Source: a virus. Taken from it: DNA of 61,654 bases. Position numbers and translations under genes: made by a program. Location: positions 1-61,654 of IMG/VR virus record IMGVR_UViG_3300047322_000377, one strand, 5' to 3'. Shown here piece after piece: positions 6,781-15,565 of this stretch (within the stretch, counting starts at the first letter, position 1; every line of letters begins with the position of its first letter). The notes below the pieces were generated by a model. That model was not told the DNA's origin and did not search any database. It saw only the letters and a program-made list of their open reading frames with translations.

Positions 6781-9075
6781 GTGTTTGACTTGGCCAGCGA
6801 CGACCACACCAGTATCAAGAAGGGCTTGGCTTCGCGCGTTGGCCAGGATTTTGAAGGCGAGTACGAGGAAGTAGAGACGCCAGCGAACCCGCTGGATGAT
6901 GACGACCACCACAAATTGCACTGCAAACTGCTCGGTTACTACCAGCGGGAACTGGACCGCCAGAACCATAACCGCATCCAGATGGCGATCGATGAGGACT
7001 ACTACGATAACGATCAGTGGTCCGAAGCCGATGCTGAAGAGTTGAAGGATCGCGGCCAGGCGGCCATCTGCTACAACGTCATTACGCAGTCGATCAACTG
7101 GGTTATCGGTAGCGAGAAGCGCGGGCGCTCTGACTTCAAGGTGCTACCGCGCGGCAAGGAAGACGCAAAGCCGGCGCAGAAGAAGACACAGCTCATGAAG
7201 TACCTGAGCGACGTCAACCGCACGCCGTTCAACCGCAGTCGTTCGTTCGAGGACGCGGTCAAGGTCGGCGTGGGTTGGATTGAATCAGGCGTGACTGAGC
7301 GCGACAACGGCGAGCCGCTCTATAACCGCTATGAGTCGTGGCGCAACATGCTGTGGGACAGCGCATCCACTGAGTTCGACCTGTCCGACGCCCGCTATGT
7401 GATCCGCATCAAATGGGTTGACCTGGACGTGGCCATTGCCATGTTCCCCGACCGAGAGGAAATGCTTGAGCGTTCGGCCAGTTCCAGCGAACGCTACGGC
7501 ACCGACCTGGCCAACGGCGACGAAGTCATGGACTTTTCCGAGGATGAAATGAATTCGCTCGGGCGTGGCATGTCGGACCACAGCGTTGAACGCCGCCGCG
7601 TGCGCATGATTGAGGTCTGGTATCGCAAGCCGGAGCGGGTGAACAAGATTGTTGCCGGCCCGCGCCAGGGCGAAGAGTACGATCCGCAAGACCAGAACCA
7701 TCAGGCACTGGTGCAAGGCGGTGAGTCGGTGGTCGCTGAGCGCATGATGATGAGCATGAACATCTGCATCATGACCACCAACGGCATGTGCTACAACGGC
7801 CGCAGCCCGTACAAACACAACAAGTTCCCGTTTACCCCGGTGTGGGGCTATCGCCGCGGCCGGGACAACATGCCCTACGGCATGATCCGCGCCATGCGTG
7901 ACATCCAGGACGACGTGAACAAGCGCGCCTCGAAAGCCCTGTTCATCCTGTCGACCAACAAAACCATCATGGATGAAGGCGCAGTGCCGGACGTGGCCGC
8001 GTTCATGGATGAAGTCAGCCGGCCCGACGGCGTGATCATCAAGCGCAAAAACCATGAACTGATCATCAACGCTGACCGCGACCTGGCCCCGGCGCACCTG
8101 CAAATCATGAGCCAGTCGATCAGCATGATTCAGTCCGTCTCGGGCGTGACTGATGAGCAGATGGGCAAGACCACCAACGCCAAGTCGGGCGTGGCTATCC
8201 AGGCGCGCCAAGACCAGGGCAGCAAGTCAACCTCCAAGCTGTTCGACAACCTGCGTTACGCCTTCCAGTGCGACGGTGAAATCACCCTGAGCCTGTGCGA
8301 GCAGTATTTCACCGAGCAGAAACAGTTCCGTATCACCAACCAGCGCGGCACGCCGGACTTCATCGACATCAACGACGGCCTGCCCGAGAGCGACATTACC
8401 CGCACGCAAGCCGACTTCATTATCTCAGACAGCGAATGGCGCGCGTCCCTGCGTCAGGCCCAGGCCCAGCAGCTGGCGGAAATGATGCCGACTCTGCCGC
8501 CGCAAGTGCAGCTGGTGCTGCTCGATCTGCTCATTGAAGAACTGGACCTGCCGAACGGTGAGGAAATGGTCAAGCGGATTCGTCAGATCACTGGCATGCG
8601 CGACCCGGACGCCACCGAGCCAACCCCGGAAGAGCTACAAGCCGAGCAGGCCCAGGCCGAACAACAGAAACAACAGCAGATTATGGCCGAGGCGCAGCTG
8701 CGCAACCTCAATGCCAAGTCGATCAAGGACGAGACGGCCGCACAAAAAACCATGGTCGACACCGTGCTCACCAGCATGCAGTCGCAACTGACCGCCGTAG
8801 AAGCGGCGCAAGTGTCCATGCTCAACCCGGGCATCCTGCCAGTCGCCGACGCCTTGCTGCATGAAGCCGGCTTTGTCTCGAAGTCCGAAGAGGAAGCGCA
8901 GCAGGTCCAGGCGCAACAGCAGCAGGATCAGGCCGCGCAGCAACAGCAGATGCAACAGCAACAGATGCAAGAGCAGCAAATGCAGCAGCAACAACAGGAG
9001 CAGGCCCAGCAACAGCAGCAAGGCCCGGCTCAGTCGATGCAGCAGGGCATCCCACTGCCGGGCGGCCCGCAATGA
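6781..9075 (+). CDS. portal protein, P22 type, 764 aa
   Basis: Starts at GTG 6781 after AAGGAGAG. The N-terminal 600 residues have the P22-like portal pattern: an early acidic helix with YYDNDQW, AAICYNVITQSINWVIGSEK, FEDAVKVGVGWIESGV, and the later CYNGRSPYKHNKFPFTPVWG followed by GMIRAMRDIQDDVNKR. It forms the dodecameric DNA channel at one capsid vertex. The tail from about residue 640 is Q/A-rich (long runs of QQ and QAQQQ), a low-complexity extension probably disordered or coiled (barrel-like). Confidence 0.9.
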   Translation: MFDLASDDHTSIKKGLASRVGQDFEGEYEEVETPANPLDDDDHHKLHCKLLGYYQRELDRQNHNRIQMAIDEDYYDNDQWSEADAEELKDRGQAAICYNVITQSINWVIGSEKRGRSDFKVLPRGKEDAKPAQKKTQLMKYLSDVNRTPFNRSRSFEDAVKVGVGWIESGVTERDNGEPLYNRYESWRNMLWDSASTEFDLSDARYVIRIKWVDLDVAIAMFPDREEMLERSASSSERYGTDLANGDEVMDFSEDEMNSLGRGMSDHSVERRRVRMIEVWYRKPERVNKIVAGPRQGEEYDPQDQNHQALVQGGESVVAERMMMSMNICIMTTNGMCYNGRSPYKHNKFPFTPVWGYRRGRDNMPYGMIRAMRDIQDDVNKRASKALFILSTNKTIMDEGAVPDVAAFMDEVSRPDGVIIKRKNHELIINADRDLAPAHLQIMSQSISMIQSVSGVTDEQMGKTTNAKSGVAIQARQDQGSKSTSKLFDNLRYAFQCDGEITLSLCEQYFTEQKQFRITNQRGTPDFIDINDGLPESDITRTQADFIISDSEWRASLRQAQAQQLAEMMPTLPPQVQLVLLDLLIEELDLPNGEEMVKRIRQITGMRDPDATEPTPEELQAEQAQAEQQKQQQIMAEAQLRNLNAKSIKDETAAQKTMVDTVLTSMQSQLTAVEAAQVSMLNPGILPVADALLHEAGFVSKSEEEAQQVQAQQQQDQAAQQQQMQQQQMQEQQMQQQQQEQAQQQQQGPAQSMQQGIPLPGGPQ

Positions 9076-9114
9076 TCATCGTGACACCCCCACTCCCAAC
9101 CCGAGGTTTTACAC

Positions 9115-10107
9115 ATGGCAACTGAAGCAACCGCAAACGCCGGCCTGACCGACGAAGAAACGGCCGCACTGGCTGAAATGAACGAGCAGATCAATGGCGC
9201 CAGCGAAGACGACCCGGTGTTCAACATCGACGAAGTGGTTCGCAAGGGCCAAACCCCGGAAGATGCCGGCCTGATGCAGGCGGCCGCCAAGCTTGAGGCA
9301 GATACCGCCGCAGATGCCAAGGCTACCGAAGACGCTGCCGCCGCTGCCGCCCTGGCTGCCGTCGAAGCTGCCAAGCCGAAGGGCGAGCCAACCCCGGAAG
9401 AAAAGGCAGCTGCCGATGACGCTGCCGCTGCCGCCGCTGCTAAGGAAGAGCCAGCCCCAGTGGTTGACGCTGGCCAGCCGGTGCTGGTTGCTCAAATTCC
9501 AGAAGGAACCGTTGAACGCCTGGCGGCCATTGGTGATGAGAAGAAGGCCATCACCGCCAAGTTCGACGACGGCGATCTGACTGCCAGCGAAATGAACGCC
9601 GAACTGGATGCGCTGAACCGGGAAGAGCGCAAGCTGGAGCGCGTCATTGATCGCGCCGAGATTGCCACCGACCTGGAGAACCAGCGCATCACCAACGACC
9701 GGACCAAGGAAATCAGCACGTTCCTCAGTGACGTCGGCATTCCCAACAACCCGCAGAACCTGCGTTTCCAAACCTTGAATCAAGCGGTCATTCAGGTGGC
9801 CAGCGATCCGGTCAACGCCACGCTGGGCGCGACGGCGATCATGCAAAAGGCGCATGAGTTGTGCGTCAAGGAAGGCGTGTTACCGCCGAAGGCCGGCAAG
9901 GCTGAAGTACCGGGCGCGAAGGCGCCGACGCCGCCGAAGATCCTGAATGCGCCGCCGACCCTGGCCGGTGTGCCAGCTTCTGACATCGCTGCGACCGAAG
10001 AGAATCGCTTTGCTCACCTCAACCGGATGAACCCGGACCAGCGCGAGGCAGCGTTCGGCAAGATGAGCGAAGCCGACCAGAACGCCTACTTGGCCGCAGG
10101 AGCCTAA
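9115..10107 (+). CDS. scaffolding protein (probable), 330 aa
   Basis: Placed between portal and major capsid, where scaffold genes lie. The N-terminal 130 residues are acidic and alanine-rich, then a strong coiled coil (DGDLTASEMNAELDALNREE, then RKLERVIDRAEIA), and a short C-terminal helix-rich end (NRMNPDQREAAFGKMSEADQ). The family assignment rests on position and composition, not on sequence signature. Confidence 0.7.
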   Translation: MATEATANAGLTDEETAALAEMNEQINGASEDDPVFNIDEVVRKGQTPEDAGLMQAAAKLEADTAADAKATEDAAAAAALAAVEAAKPKGEPTPEEKAAADDAAAAAAAKEEPAPVVDAGQPVLVAQIPEGTVERLAAIGDEKKAITAKFDDGDLTASEMNAELDALNREERKLERVIDRAEIATDLENQRITNDRTKEISTFLSDVGIPNNPQNLRFQTLNQAVIQVASDPVNATLGATAIMQKAHELCVKEGVLPPKAGKAEVPGAKAPTPPKILNAPPTLAGVPASDIAATEENRFAHLNRMNPDQREAAFGKMSEADQNAYLAAGA

Positions 10108-10111
10108 CCCC

Positions 10112-10309
10112 ATGCTGCGATTGGACTTAAAACCCGGCGAGAGCGTGAAGATCGGCGAAGGCCCGAACGCCGTCGTGATCACCCTCGAAGACAAATCAGG
10201 CCGTAATGCGCGCGTCGCGTTTGAGGCCGATCGCAGCGTGAAGATTACCCGCGTCAAAGAGGACAGCACCCCGGCGCAGTTTCTGCGTCAGGGCTTACTC
10301 GCCAGCTAA
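10112..10309 (+). CDS. CsrA-like small protein, 65 aa
   Basis: The opening MLRLDLKPGESVKIG, then VVITLEDKSGRNARVAFEAD and RSVKITR, follows the strand order of CsrA/RsmA (short strand, G-E-x-x-x-I-G turn, V-x-V-x-G-x-x-x-R-x-G/A, V-x-V-x-R-x-E). The family binds GGA-containing RNA hairpins and controls translation. The final 15 residues are a short helix. It is unusual in sitting between scaffold and major capsid. If it binds RNA it could tune host Csr/Rsm targets or phage messages; this is inference. Confidence 0.5.
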   Translation: MLRLDLKPGESVKIGEGPNAVVITLEDKSGRNARVAFEADRSVKITRVKEDSTPAQFLRQGLLAS

Positions 10310-10322
10310 CACGGGCGGCCGG

Positions 10323-10357
10323 TTGCAAAATGTAGCTGGCCGTTCGATAATCAAACC
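10323..10357 (+). promoter_or_regulatory. major-capsid promoter with overlapping 17-bp operator
   Basis: TTGCAA (10323-10328), a 17-base spacer and GATAAT (10346-10351). The -10 lies in CGTTCGATAATCAAACC (10341-10357), matching the terS promoter site in 16 of 17 bases. It allows extra transcription of the capsid gene. Confidence 0.72.
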
Positions 10358-10380
10358 AACGTAGAGCGCAGGAGCTGCCT

Positions 10381-10386
10381 ATGTGA
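10381..10386 (+). other. ATG-TGA start-stop element ahead of the capsid gene
   Basis: AGGAG at about 10369-10373 is followed after normal spacing by ATG immediately followed by TGA. A ribosome could initiate and terminate here 32 bases before the capsid start. It may be chance or a leader element. Confidence 0.25.
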
Positions 10387-10417
10387 CTGATTCACTCAAT
10401 CACACGAGGGTAGCCAA

Positions 10418-11515
10418 ATGGGCTCTACTGTCATCGCTTGGGGCGATCCCAAAGCACAAAAAGCATGGTCGACCGGTCTTGCCGTCGATCAAATCAAAAA
10501 AGCCTACTTCGAGAAGAAGTTCGTCGGCACTGACGAAAACTCGATTATCCAGCGCAAAACCGAACTCGAAAGTGATCCGGGCGACCGTGTGTCCTTCGAC
10601 CTGTCGGTACAGCTGCGCGGTGAAGCCACTGAAGGCGACGCTCGACTGGAAGGCAAGGAAGAAAGCCAGAAGTATTACACCGACGAAGTGGCCATCGACC
10701 AGGTGCGTCACGCGGTATCGGCTGGCGGTGCGATGACTCGCAAGCGTACCAACCTGAACCTGCGCGGTAACGCCAAGCGTCTGCTGTCGGACTACTGGTC
10801 GCGCTTCTACGATGAGCTGATGTTCATCTACCTGTCGGGCGCGCGCGGTATCAACAAGGATTTCCTGTTCCCGCTCGACTATACCGGTCGTGCCGGTAAC
10901 GCCATTCAAGCCCCGGATACCGGTCACCTGCTGTACGGCGGTGCTGCTACTTCCAAGGCCTCGATGGTTGCCACCGACAAAATGACCACCCTTCTGATCG
11001 AGAAGGCGCAGGTCAAGTCGACCATGCTCCAAGCGCAAGACCCGGAAGCGGCCAACATGGTGCCGGTCAACATCGACGGTGAAGAGCATTACGTCTGTGT
11101 GATGAACCCGTTCCAGGCGCACGACCTGCGTACTGCTGCTGGTTCTGTCTGGATCGACATCCAGAAAGCCGCCGCTGCTGCCGAAGGTCGCAACAACCCG
11201 ATCTTCAAGGGCGGTTTGGGCATGGTGAAAAACGTGGTTCTCCACGAACACCGCAACGGCATCCGCTTCAGCGACTACGGCGCAGGCGCTAACGTCTCGG
11301 CCGGTCGCGCGCTGTTCCTCGGTCGCCAAGCTGGTGTCGTGGCTTACGGCACCCAGGGCGGTCTGCGCTGGAGCTGGAAGGAAGAAATGAAGGACTACGA
11401 CAACGAACCAACGGTAGCGGCTGGCGCGATCTTCGGCATCAAGAAGGCCCGCTTCAACTCCCGTGACTTCGGCGTGTTGTCCCTCGATACCGCTTGCGTT
11501 GACCCTAACGCCTAA
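10418..11515 (+). CDS. major capsid protein, N4-gp56 family, 365 aa
   Basis: The family pattern is clear: an N-terminal arm, KRTNLNLRGNAKRLLSDYWS, RFYDELMFIYLSGARG, then KVKSTMLQ-like and MNPFQAHDLRT segments, and near the end GRALFLGRQAGVVAYGTQGG and the DYDNEP motif. It forms the HK97-like shell. Start ATG 10418 with GAGGGTAG upstream. Served by its own promoter at 10323. Confidence 0.9.
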   Translation: MGSTVIAWGDPKAQKAWSTGLAVDQIKKAYFEKKFVGTDENSIIQRKTELESDPGDRVSFDLSVQLRGEATEGDARLEGKEESQKYYTDEVAIDQVRHAVSAGGAMTRKRTNLNLRGNAKRLLSDYWSRFYDELMFIYLSGARGINKDFLFPLDYTGRAGNAIQAPDTGHLLYGGAATSKASMVATDKMTTLLIEKAQVKSTMLQAQDPEAANMVPVNIDGEEHYVCVMNPFQAHDLRTAAGSVWIDIQKAAAAAEGRNNPIFKGGLGMVKNVVLHEHRNGIRFSDYGAGANVSAGRALFLGRQAGVVAYGTQGGLRWSWKEEMKDYDNEPTVAAGAIFGIKKARFNSRDFGVLSLDTACVDPNA

Positions 11516-11530
11516 TCCGAGGACGTAATC

Positions 11531-11971
11531 ATGTCTATTTATCAATCCCGTTGGGGTTCGCTTAACCGTCAGGCGCCAGTTTCGGAAGAGGCTGGCACCG
11601 TCAAGTGCGAGCGCTACACCTACACCATTCCGGCCGGCTTGACGCTGAACGTGAACGACATCATCGAGCTGGCGATTCTACCGGCTTACCACACCGTGGT
11701 GGATGCCACGCTGGTATCCGATGACATCGGCACGGCCACCTTTGATGTCGGCATCATGTCGAGCATCCCGGGCGACACCGACCAGGCTCGCACCTGTGGC
11801 AACGAACTGTTTGCCGGTGCCGCTGATGGCGTCAGCGTGCGCATGTCGAAGATCGCCGGTTTCCGCATCGTGCCGATTGCTGGCGATCGCTCGATTGGCG
11901 TCAAGGTACTGACCGCTTCGATTACAGGCGCGGCACAGGTCATTGACCTGCTCCTGTACACCAAGCAGTAA
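11531..11971 (+). CDS. capsid-associated/decoration-like protein, 146 aa
   Basis: A beta-rich protein directly after the capsid gene, ending just before a terminator. It is rich in short strands (YTYTIPAGLTLNVNDIIELA, then STTVVDATLV-type segments) with few charges. Position and composition suggest a head decoration or minor capsid protein. No signature was recognised. Confidence 0.6.
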   Translation: MSIYQSRWGSLNRQAPVSEEAGTVKCERYTYTIPAGLTLNVNDIIELAILPAYHTVVDATLVSDDIGTATFDVGIMSSIPGDTDQARTCGNELFAGAADGVSVRMSKIAGFRIVPIAGDRSIGVKVLTASITGAAQVIDLLLYTKQ

Positions 11972-11990
11972 CAGGGACGTTACGCACCCG

Positions 11991-12016
11991 AAAGGGCCGG
12001 TCTAGGCTGGCCCTTT
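11991..12016 (+). terminator. rho-independent terminator after the capsid genes
   Basis: Stem AAAGGGCC/GGCCCTTT with a 10-base loop, running into a T tract. Together with the promoter at 10323 it defines a short, strongly expressed capsid unit. Confidence 0.85.
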
Positions 12017-12044
12017 TTTGTATCCACCACAAAAGAGCATCCCC

Positions 12045-12752
12045 ATGAAAATCGAGTGCATCCTTCGTCGTGATCCGCCAGCCCTCGTTGTACTGGGCGT
12101 TACTGCCTACCAATTCCAACCTGATGAACAGGGCCGCCACGTCTGCGACGTCGAAGACAACGCGCACCTGGCTCGCCTACTTAGCATCAGTGAAGCCTAT
12201 CGCCTGCCGGGCGATGAGCCGATTCCGCAAGCCTTGATTCCTGCCATCGTTGAGCAGTCGCTACCGACCGCTGCCGCTACCCTGGCCCCGGTTGATGAAA
12301 ACCTGATCAAGGGCAGTACCGTACACCCGGCCACCTTCGACCTGGGCGGCGCAGAACCGACCGAACTCGACGACGTCGTGGCGCATGCGCTGGACCTGAG
12401 CGGCCTTACCACTCCCGAGTGGAACAGCTTGCCGGACGAAGACCGTCACAACTTCATCGACATCGCCCTGGACGCCCTCGACACGCGCAAGCCTGAAGAC
12501 GTGACCGAGCAGAACACGCCGCCAGTCATTGAGCCGCCAGTCGCAAAGCCGACTACCGAGACAGCGCCGGTTTCGGTCGCTGGGAACTCGAACGGCGACG
12601 CGCTGAAAGACGGCCTGGACGCTACGGACGCTGAGCGCGAAGCATTGGCTGTGGCTTACAAAGCCAAGTTCGGCGCACGCCCGCACTACAAGTGGACGAT
12701 TGAAAAGATCACCGAAGAAATGGCTAAGCCTGCTGAAGGCGGCGCCGAGTAA
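12045..12752 (+). CDS. hypothetical virion protein, 235 aa
   Basis: Start at ATG 12045, the upstream ATG-like codon being inside the terminator. Three parts can be seen: an N-terminal globular segment, a Pro/Thr/Val-rich linker around 155-190, and a C-terminal helical KAKFGARPHYKWTIEKITEE element seen in head-tail genes of several phages. Probably a head-completion protein; exact role unknown. Confidence 0.6.
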   Translation: MKIECILRRDPPALVVLGVTAYQFQPDEQGRHVCDVEDNAHLARLLSISEAYRLPGDEPIPQALIPAIVEQSLPTAAATLAPVDENLIKGSTVHPATFDLGGAEPTELDDVVAHALDLSGLTTPEWNSLPDEDRHNFIDIALDALDTRKPEDVTEQNTPPVIEPPVAKPTTETAPVSVAGNSNGDALKDGLDATDAEREALAVAYKAKFGARPHYKWTIEKITEEMAKPAEGGAE

Positions 12753-13405
12753 TGGCCGGCATCAGCGTTGCCACCCTGATCCAGCGCGCGGGCTTCCTGC
12801 TCCAAGATGAATCCCATGTGCGCTGGACCGTTGCCGAATTGATCAGTTGGATCAACGAAGGCGCGGGCGCGCTGGTGACTGTCCGCCCAAGTGCCGGCTC
12901 CAAGCTGGTGGTGTTGACGCTGGTGGCCGGTACGCAACAACAGCTCGACGACGACGTGGTGCAGCTGCTCGACGTGGTGCGCAACGTCGGTGCCGATGGC
13001 GTAACCCCTGGCGGTGCTATCCGCCTAGCTGAGCGCCACCTGTTCGACAGTGCCGATCCCAGCTGGCATACCCGTGCGGGCAAGGCGACGATCAAGCACT
13101 ACATCTATGACGACCGCACGCCGGACGTGTTCTACGTGTACCCGCCTGCTCTGGCTAACACCAAGGTGCAGGCAAGCATTACGGCCATGCCGGCGCTGGT
13201 AGTGACCGGCACAGATTCGCTGCAACTGGATACGCAGTTTGAGAGCGCGCTGGTGAACTACGTCGTGTTCCGCGCACTGGCCAAGGACAGTGAGTACGCC
13301 AATGGTGCCATCGCCACCGGTTACTACCAGGCCTTTCAGGCAGCGCTGGGCGGCAAGGATGCTGGCGAACAATCGGTTTCCCCTAATACCAAGGTGCCCG
13401 CATGA
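12752..13405 (+). CDS. head-tail adaptor protein (DUF6682-like), 217 aa
   Basis: The N-terminus (ISVATLIQRAGFLLQDESHV, then RWTVAELISWINEGAGAL) followed by a central beta region and LIKHYIYDDRTPDVFYVYPP-type segment is the pattern of the phage adaptor family used between portal and tail in podoviruses. The C-terminal helix (YYQAFQAALGGKD) is also typical. It overlaps both neighbours by 1-4 bases. Confidence 0.7.
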   Translation: MAGISVATLIQRAGFLLQDESHVRWTVAELISWINEGAGALVTVRPSAGSKLVVLTLVAGTQQQLDDDVVQLLDVVRNVGADGVTPGGAIRLAERHLFDSADPSWHTRAGKATIKHYIYDDRTPDVFYVYPPALANTKVQASITAMPALVVTGTDSLQLDTQFESALVNYVVFRALAKDSEYANGAIATGYYQAFQAALGGKDAGEQSVSPNTKVPA

Positions 13406-14016
13406 TCGACCTGGACGTGTTTATGCCGCGTATCCTGCCCTTCGCGCCAGGCGTGGCAGAGCCGACTGCCTTCGCCGCCATCATCAAGGCGGCGCAGGAC
13501 TTTTGCGAGCGCACGCGCCTGTGGCGTGACCGTGATCAGTTCAGCGTCACCCCGAGTAGCTGCAACGTAGTCTGCGCCCCAAGTGGTGCCGAGCTGTTCG
13601 AGATTGAGAGCGCGCGCTTTAATGGTTGCCTTTTAGAACCAATCTCGCTTTCCGACTTGGATACCAAGCACCCGACCTGGCGCCAGATGTCCGCAGGCGA
13701 AGGCCGGTGGATTACACAGACCGAGCCTGGCAGCGTGCTACTGGTGCCGACTTGCACCGGAACCTTGGACCTGTCCACCCTGCTGCGCCCGGCCGATGAC
13801 GCCGAGCAACTGCCGGACCTGTTCCGCCAATACACGAAAGTAATTGCCGATGGCGCGCTGGGTGAAATCCTGATGCTGCCGGAGCAGAGCTTTAGCAATC
13901 CACAAAGCGCCCAATTTTATTCGATGCGGTTTGATAATCGAATCGATGAACTGTTTAATCGAACCATCAAAGGCCAGCAGCGGGCACCCGTCCGTTCGCG
14001 CGCCCGATTCTTCTAA
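13402..14016 (+). CDS. head-tail connector/tail protein, 204 aa
   Basis: Begins with a helical AFAAIIKAAQDFCERTRLWR segment and then beta-rich repeats, as in connector or tubular tail proteins of podoviruses. It ends with a basic tail (GQQRAPVRSRARFF). Assigned by position and general pattern. An operator-like palindrome lies inside its 3' end at 13928. Confidence 0.6.
   Translation: MIDLDVFMPRILPFAPGVAEPTAFAAIIKAAQDFCERTRLWRDRDQFSVTPSSCNVVCAPSGAELFEIESARFNGCLLEPISLSDLDTKHPTWRQMSAGEGRWITQTEPGSVLLVPTCTGTLDLSTLLRPADDAEQLPDLFRQYTKVIADGALGEILMLPEQSFSNPQSAQFYSMRFDNRIDELFNRTIKGQQRAPVRSRARFF
13928..13944. promoter_or_regulatory. intragenic copy of the 17-bp palindrome
   Basis: GGTTTGATAATCGAATC fits GGTTYGATWATCRAACC with one mismatch. 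It is coding here and no good -35 stands 17 bases upstream, so it may be a weak site, a decoy or chance. The next gene starts 85 bases later. Confidence 0.4.
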
Positions 14017-14028
14017 AGGAGTACGCCC

Positions 14029-14448
14029 ATGTCCGCAGCATCGGATTACCTGGAAAACGCCCTTGCTAACGCCGTGTTGCGTGGCGTAGCGTTCACCTCC
14101 CCGACCAAAACCTATGTTTCGTTGCACACCGCGTCGCCTGCCGACACTGGTGCCAACGAAGTGTCCTTGGCTGCCTTCCCGTCCTACCTGCGCAAGGATG
14201 CCGCGTTGGGTGGCACGCAGGCTTCCGCGTGGACGGCCGCCTCGGGTGGCGTGACGAAGAACGCCTTGCAGCTGATCTATGCCGTGTACGACGGTGCCGC
14301 GCCGCTGACTATCACGCACTTCGGCGTGTGGGATGCGCTCACCACCGGTAACAACCTGCTCAACGGCGCACTAGCGGCCAGCCGCACCCTGAACCCGGGC
14401 GATGTGTTCGTGATCGACGTGCAGAAGCTGACGGTAACGGTGCTCTAA
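14029..14448 (+). CDS. tail fiber/structural protein, 139 aa
   Basis: AAGGAG precedes ATG 14029. The pattern YLENALANAVLRGVAFTSPT, TYVSLHTASP, then FGVWDALTTGNNLLNGALAA is seen in small phage structural proteins annotated as tail fiber. Mostly beta, no charged coil. The next gene starts directly after its stop. Confidence 0.65.
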   Translation: MSAASDYLENALANAVLRGVAFTSPTKTYVSLHTASPADTGANEVSLAAFPSYLRKDAALGGTQASAWTAASGGVTKNALQLIYAVYDGAAPLTITHFGVWDALTTGNNLLNGALAASRTLNPGDVFVIDVQKLTVTVL

Positions 14449-15288
14449 GTGAACGCCTTCTCCCTCAACGCTGCGTCACTGGACGGCTCCAATCAGATTT
14501 GGAGCTGGTACGGCGACGCGAATATTGTTTTCCAGGCGGATGGCGATGTGGCGTTGGGGTTGGTGGCGAGCGGTTCCGCTGACGTGGTGCTGCAAGCCGA
14601 CCTGTTGCCTCGGTTGAACGTCTCGGCGTCAGGCTCTGCCGATGTGGTGTTCGTGCTGGATGGCGACCTGTTGTATGGGCGCACAGCCAGCGGCGACATG
14701 CAGCTGGTACTGACGGCGGACGGCGATGGTACGCGCTGGACCTTCGGTGCCAGTGACTTGACCGCTGTATTTCAGGCTGATGGCGATGCACAAGTGGTTT
14801 CACAGGTGTCGTCCAACTTCAATATTCAGTTCGACGCCCTGCTCGATGGTCGTGCGGCCACCGTGCAGCAAGGCATAGCTGATTTTTCGGTGGTGTTCGA
14901 CGCACAGCTGGATTACCGCGTGGCCCGCCCGGCTTTCCTTGAGGGTGACGCCCCGCTGGTCTTTGGCATGGATGCCATGCCGTTCATGCGGATCAATTCC
15001 GTCAGCGGTGCCGCAGACATTGCTTGGCAGGCCGGAGTCGACACGCGACTGGGCGGCCGTCTCTACGGTGAAGGATCGGCAGACATTGCATTGATCGCCA
15101 CCGGTTACGCCCTGCAATGGCATTACCTGTACGCCGAAGCCGACGTACAGGTTCGATTCACCGCCGTGGCCGAGCGCCATGGTTTGCCGGTCATCCCGAG
15201 CATCTTTATTGCAGCGCCGCCCGTGCGGTTGCTGTACCTGGGCGCCGAACACCGGGCCTTTATCGTCCCCGCTGAAAGGAGAGCGTGA
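14449..15288 (+). CDS. repetitive beta-rich tail protein, 279 aa
   Basis: GTG start immediately after the upstream TAA. The protein is built of repeated units of about 25-35 residues with the cores ANIVFQADGDVAL, ADVVLQADLL, ADVVFVLDGDLL, MQLVLTADGDG and similar, suggesting a stacked beta fold (solenoid or fiber). It probably forms part of the tail or appendage. The repeat number could vary between relatives. Confidence 0.6.
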   Translation: MNAFSLNAASLDGSNQIWSWYGDANIVFQADGDVALGLVASGSADVVLQADLLPRLNVSASGSADVVFVLDGDLLYGRTASGDMQLVLTADGDGTRWTFGASDLTAVFQADGDAQVVSQVSSNFNIQFDALLDGRAATVQQGIADFSVVFDAQLDYRVARPAFLEGDAPLVFGMDAMPFMRINSVSGAADIAWQAGVDTRLGGRLYGEGSADIALIATGYALQWHYLYAEADVQVRFTAVAERHGLPVIPSIFIAAPPVRLLYLGAEHRAFIVPAERRA

Positions 15289-15564
15289 ATGCTTGGAACC
15301 ATGCGTAAGCGCCCTGACGATACGCTGGACTATGACGTCAGCTTTGAGAAATGGCTGTCGGCGGGCGATACCCTTACCGATGCCACGGCCACCGCTGACT
15401 CACCAGATTTGACGGTGATCAGCGTGAGCCTGTCCGGCGCTGTGGCCAAGGTCTGGCTAAGCGCCGGCCTGGCGGGCAACTCGTACCTAATCACCGTGAC
15501 CGCGACCACCGCCCAAGGGCGGATCAAAGAAGTCACCTTTAACCTTCGCGTCGTGGAGTGCTGA
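15289..15564 (+). CDS. small beta-sandwich structural protein, 91 aa
   Basis: The sequence (DDTLDYDVSFEKWLSAGDTL, then LTVISVSLSGAVAKVWLSAG, then NSYLITVTATTAQGRIKEVT) is the small phage structural protein commonly found next to podovirus tail genes. An Ig-like beta sandwich is likely. Start ATG 15289 with AAGGAGAG. Confidence 0.65.
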   Translation: MLGTMRKRPDDTLDYDVSFEKWLSAGDTLTDATATADSPDLTVISVSLSGAVAKVWLSAGLAGNSYLITVTATTAQGRIKEVTFNLRVVEC

Positions 15565-15565
15565 T

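Noticed and set aside
6781-9075. Q-rich repeats at the portal C-terminus as a DNA repeat element
   Set aside because: The CAG/CAA runs are in frame and explained as a low-complexity protein tail.
10383-10736. An alternative 117-codon frame at the capsid gene start
   Set aside because: Out of frame with the clear N4-gp56 capsid protein and rich in S/R/K; no support beyond an open frame.
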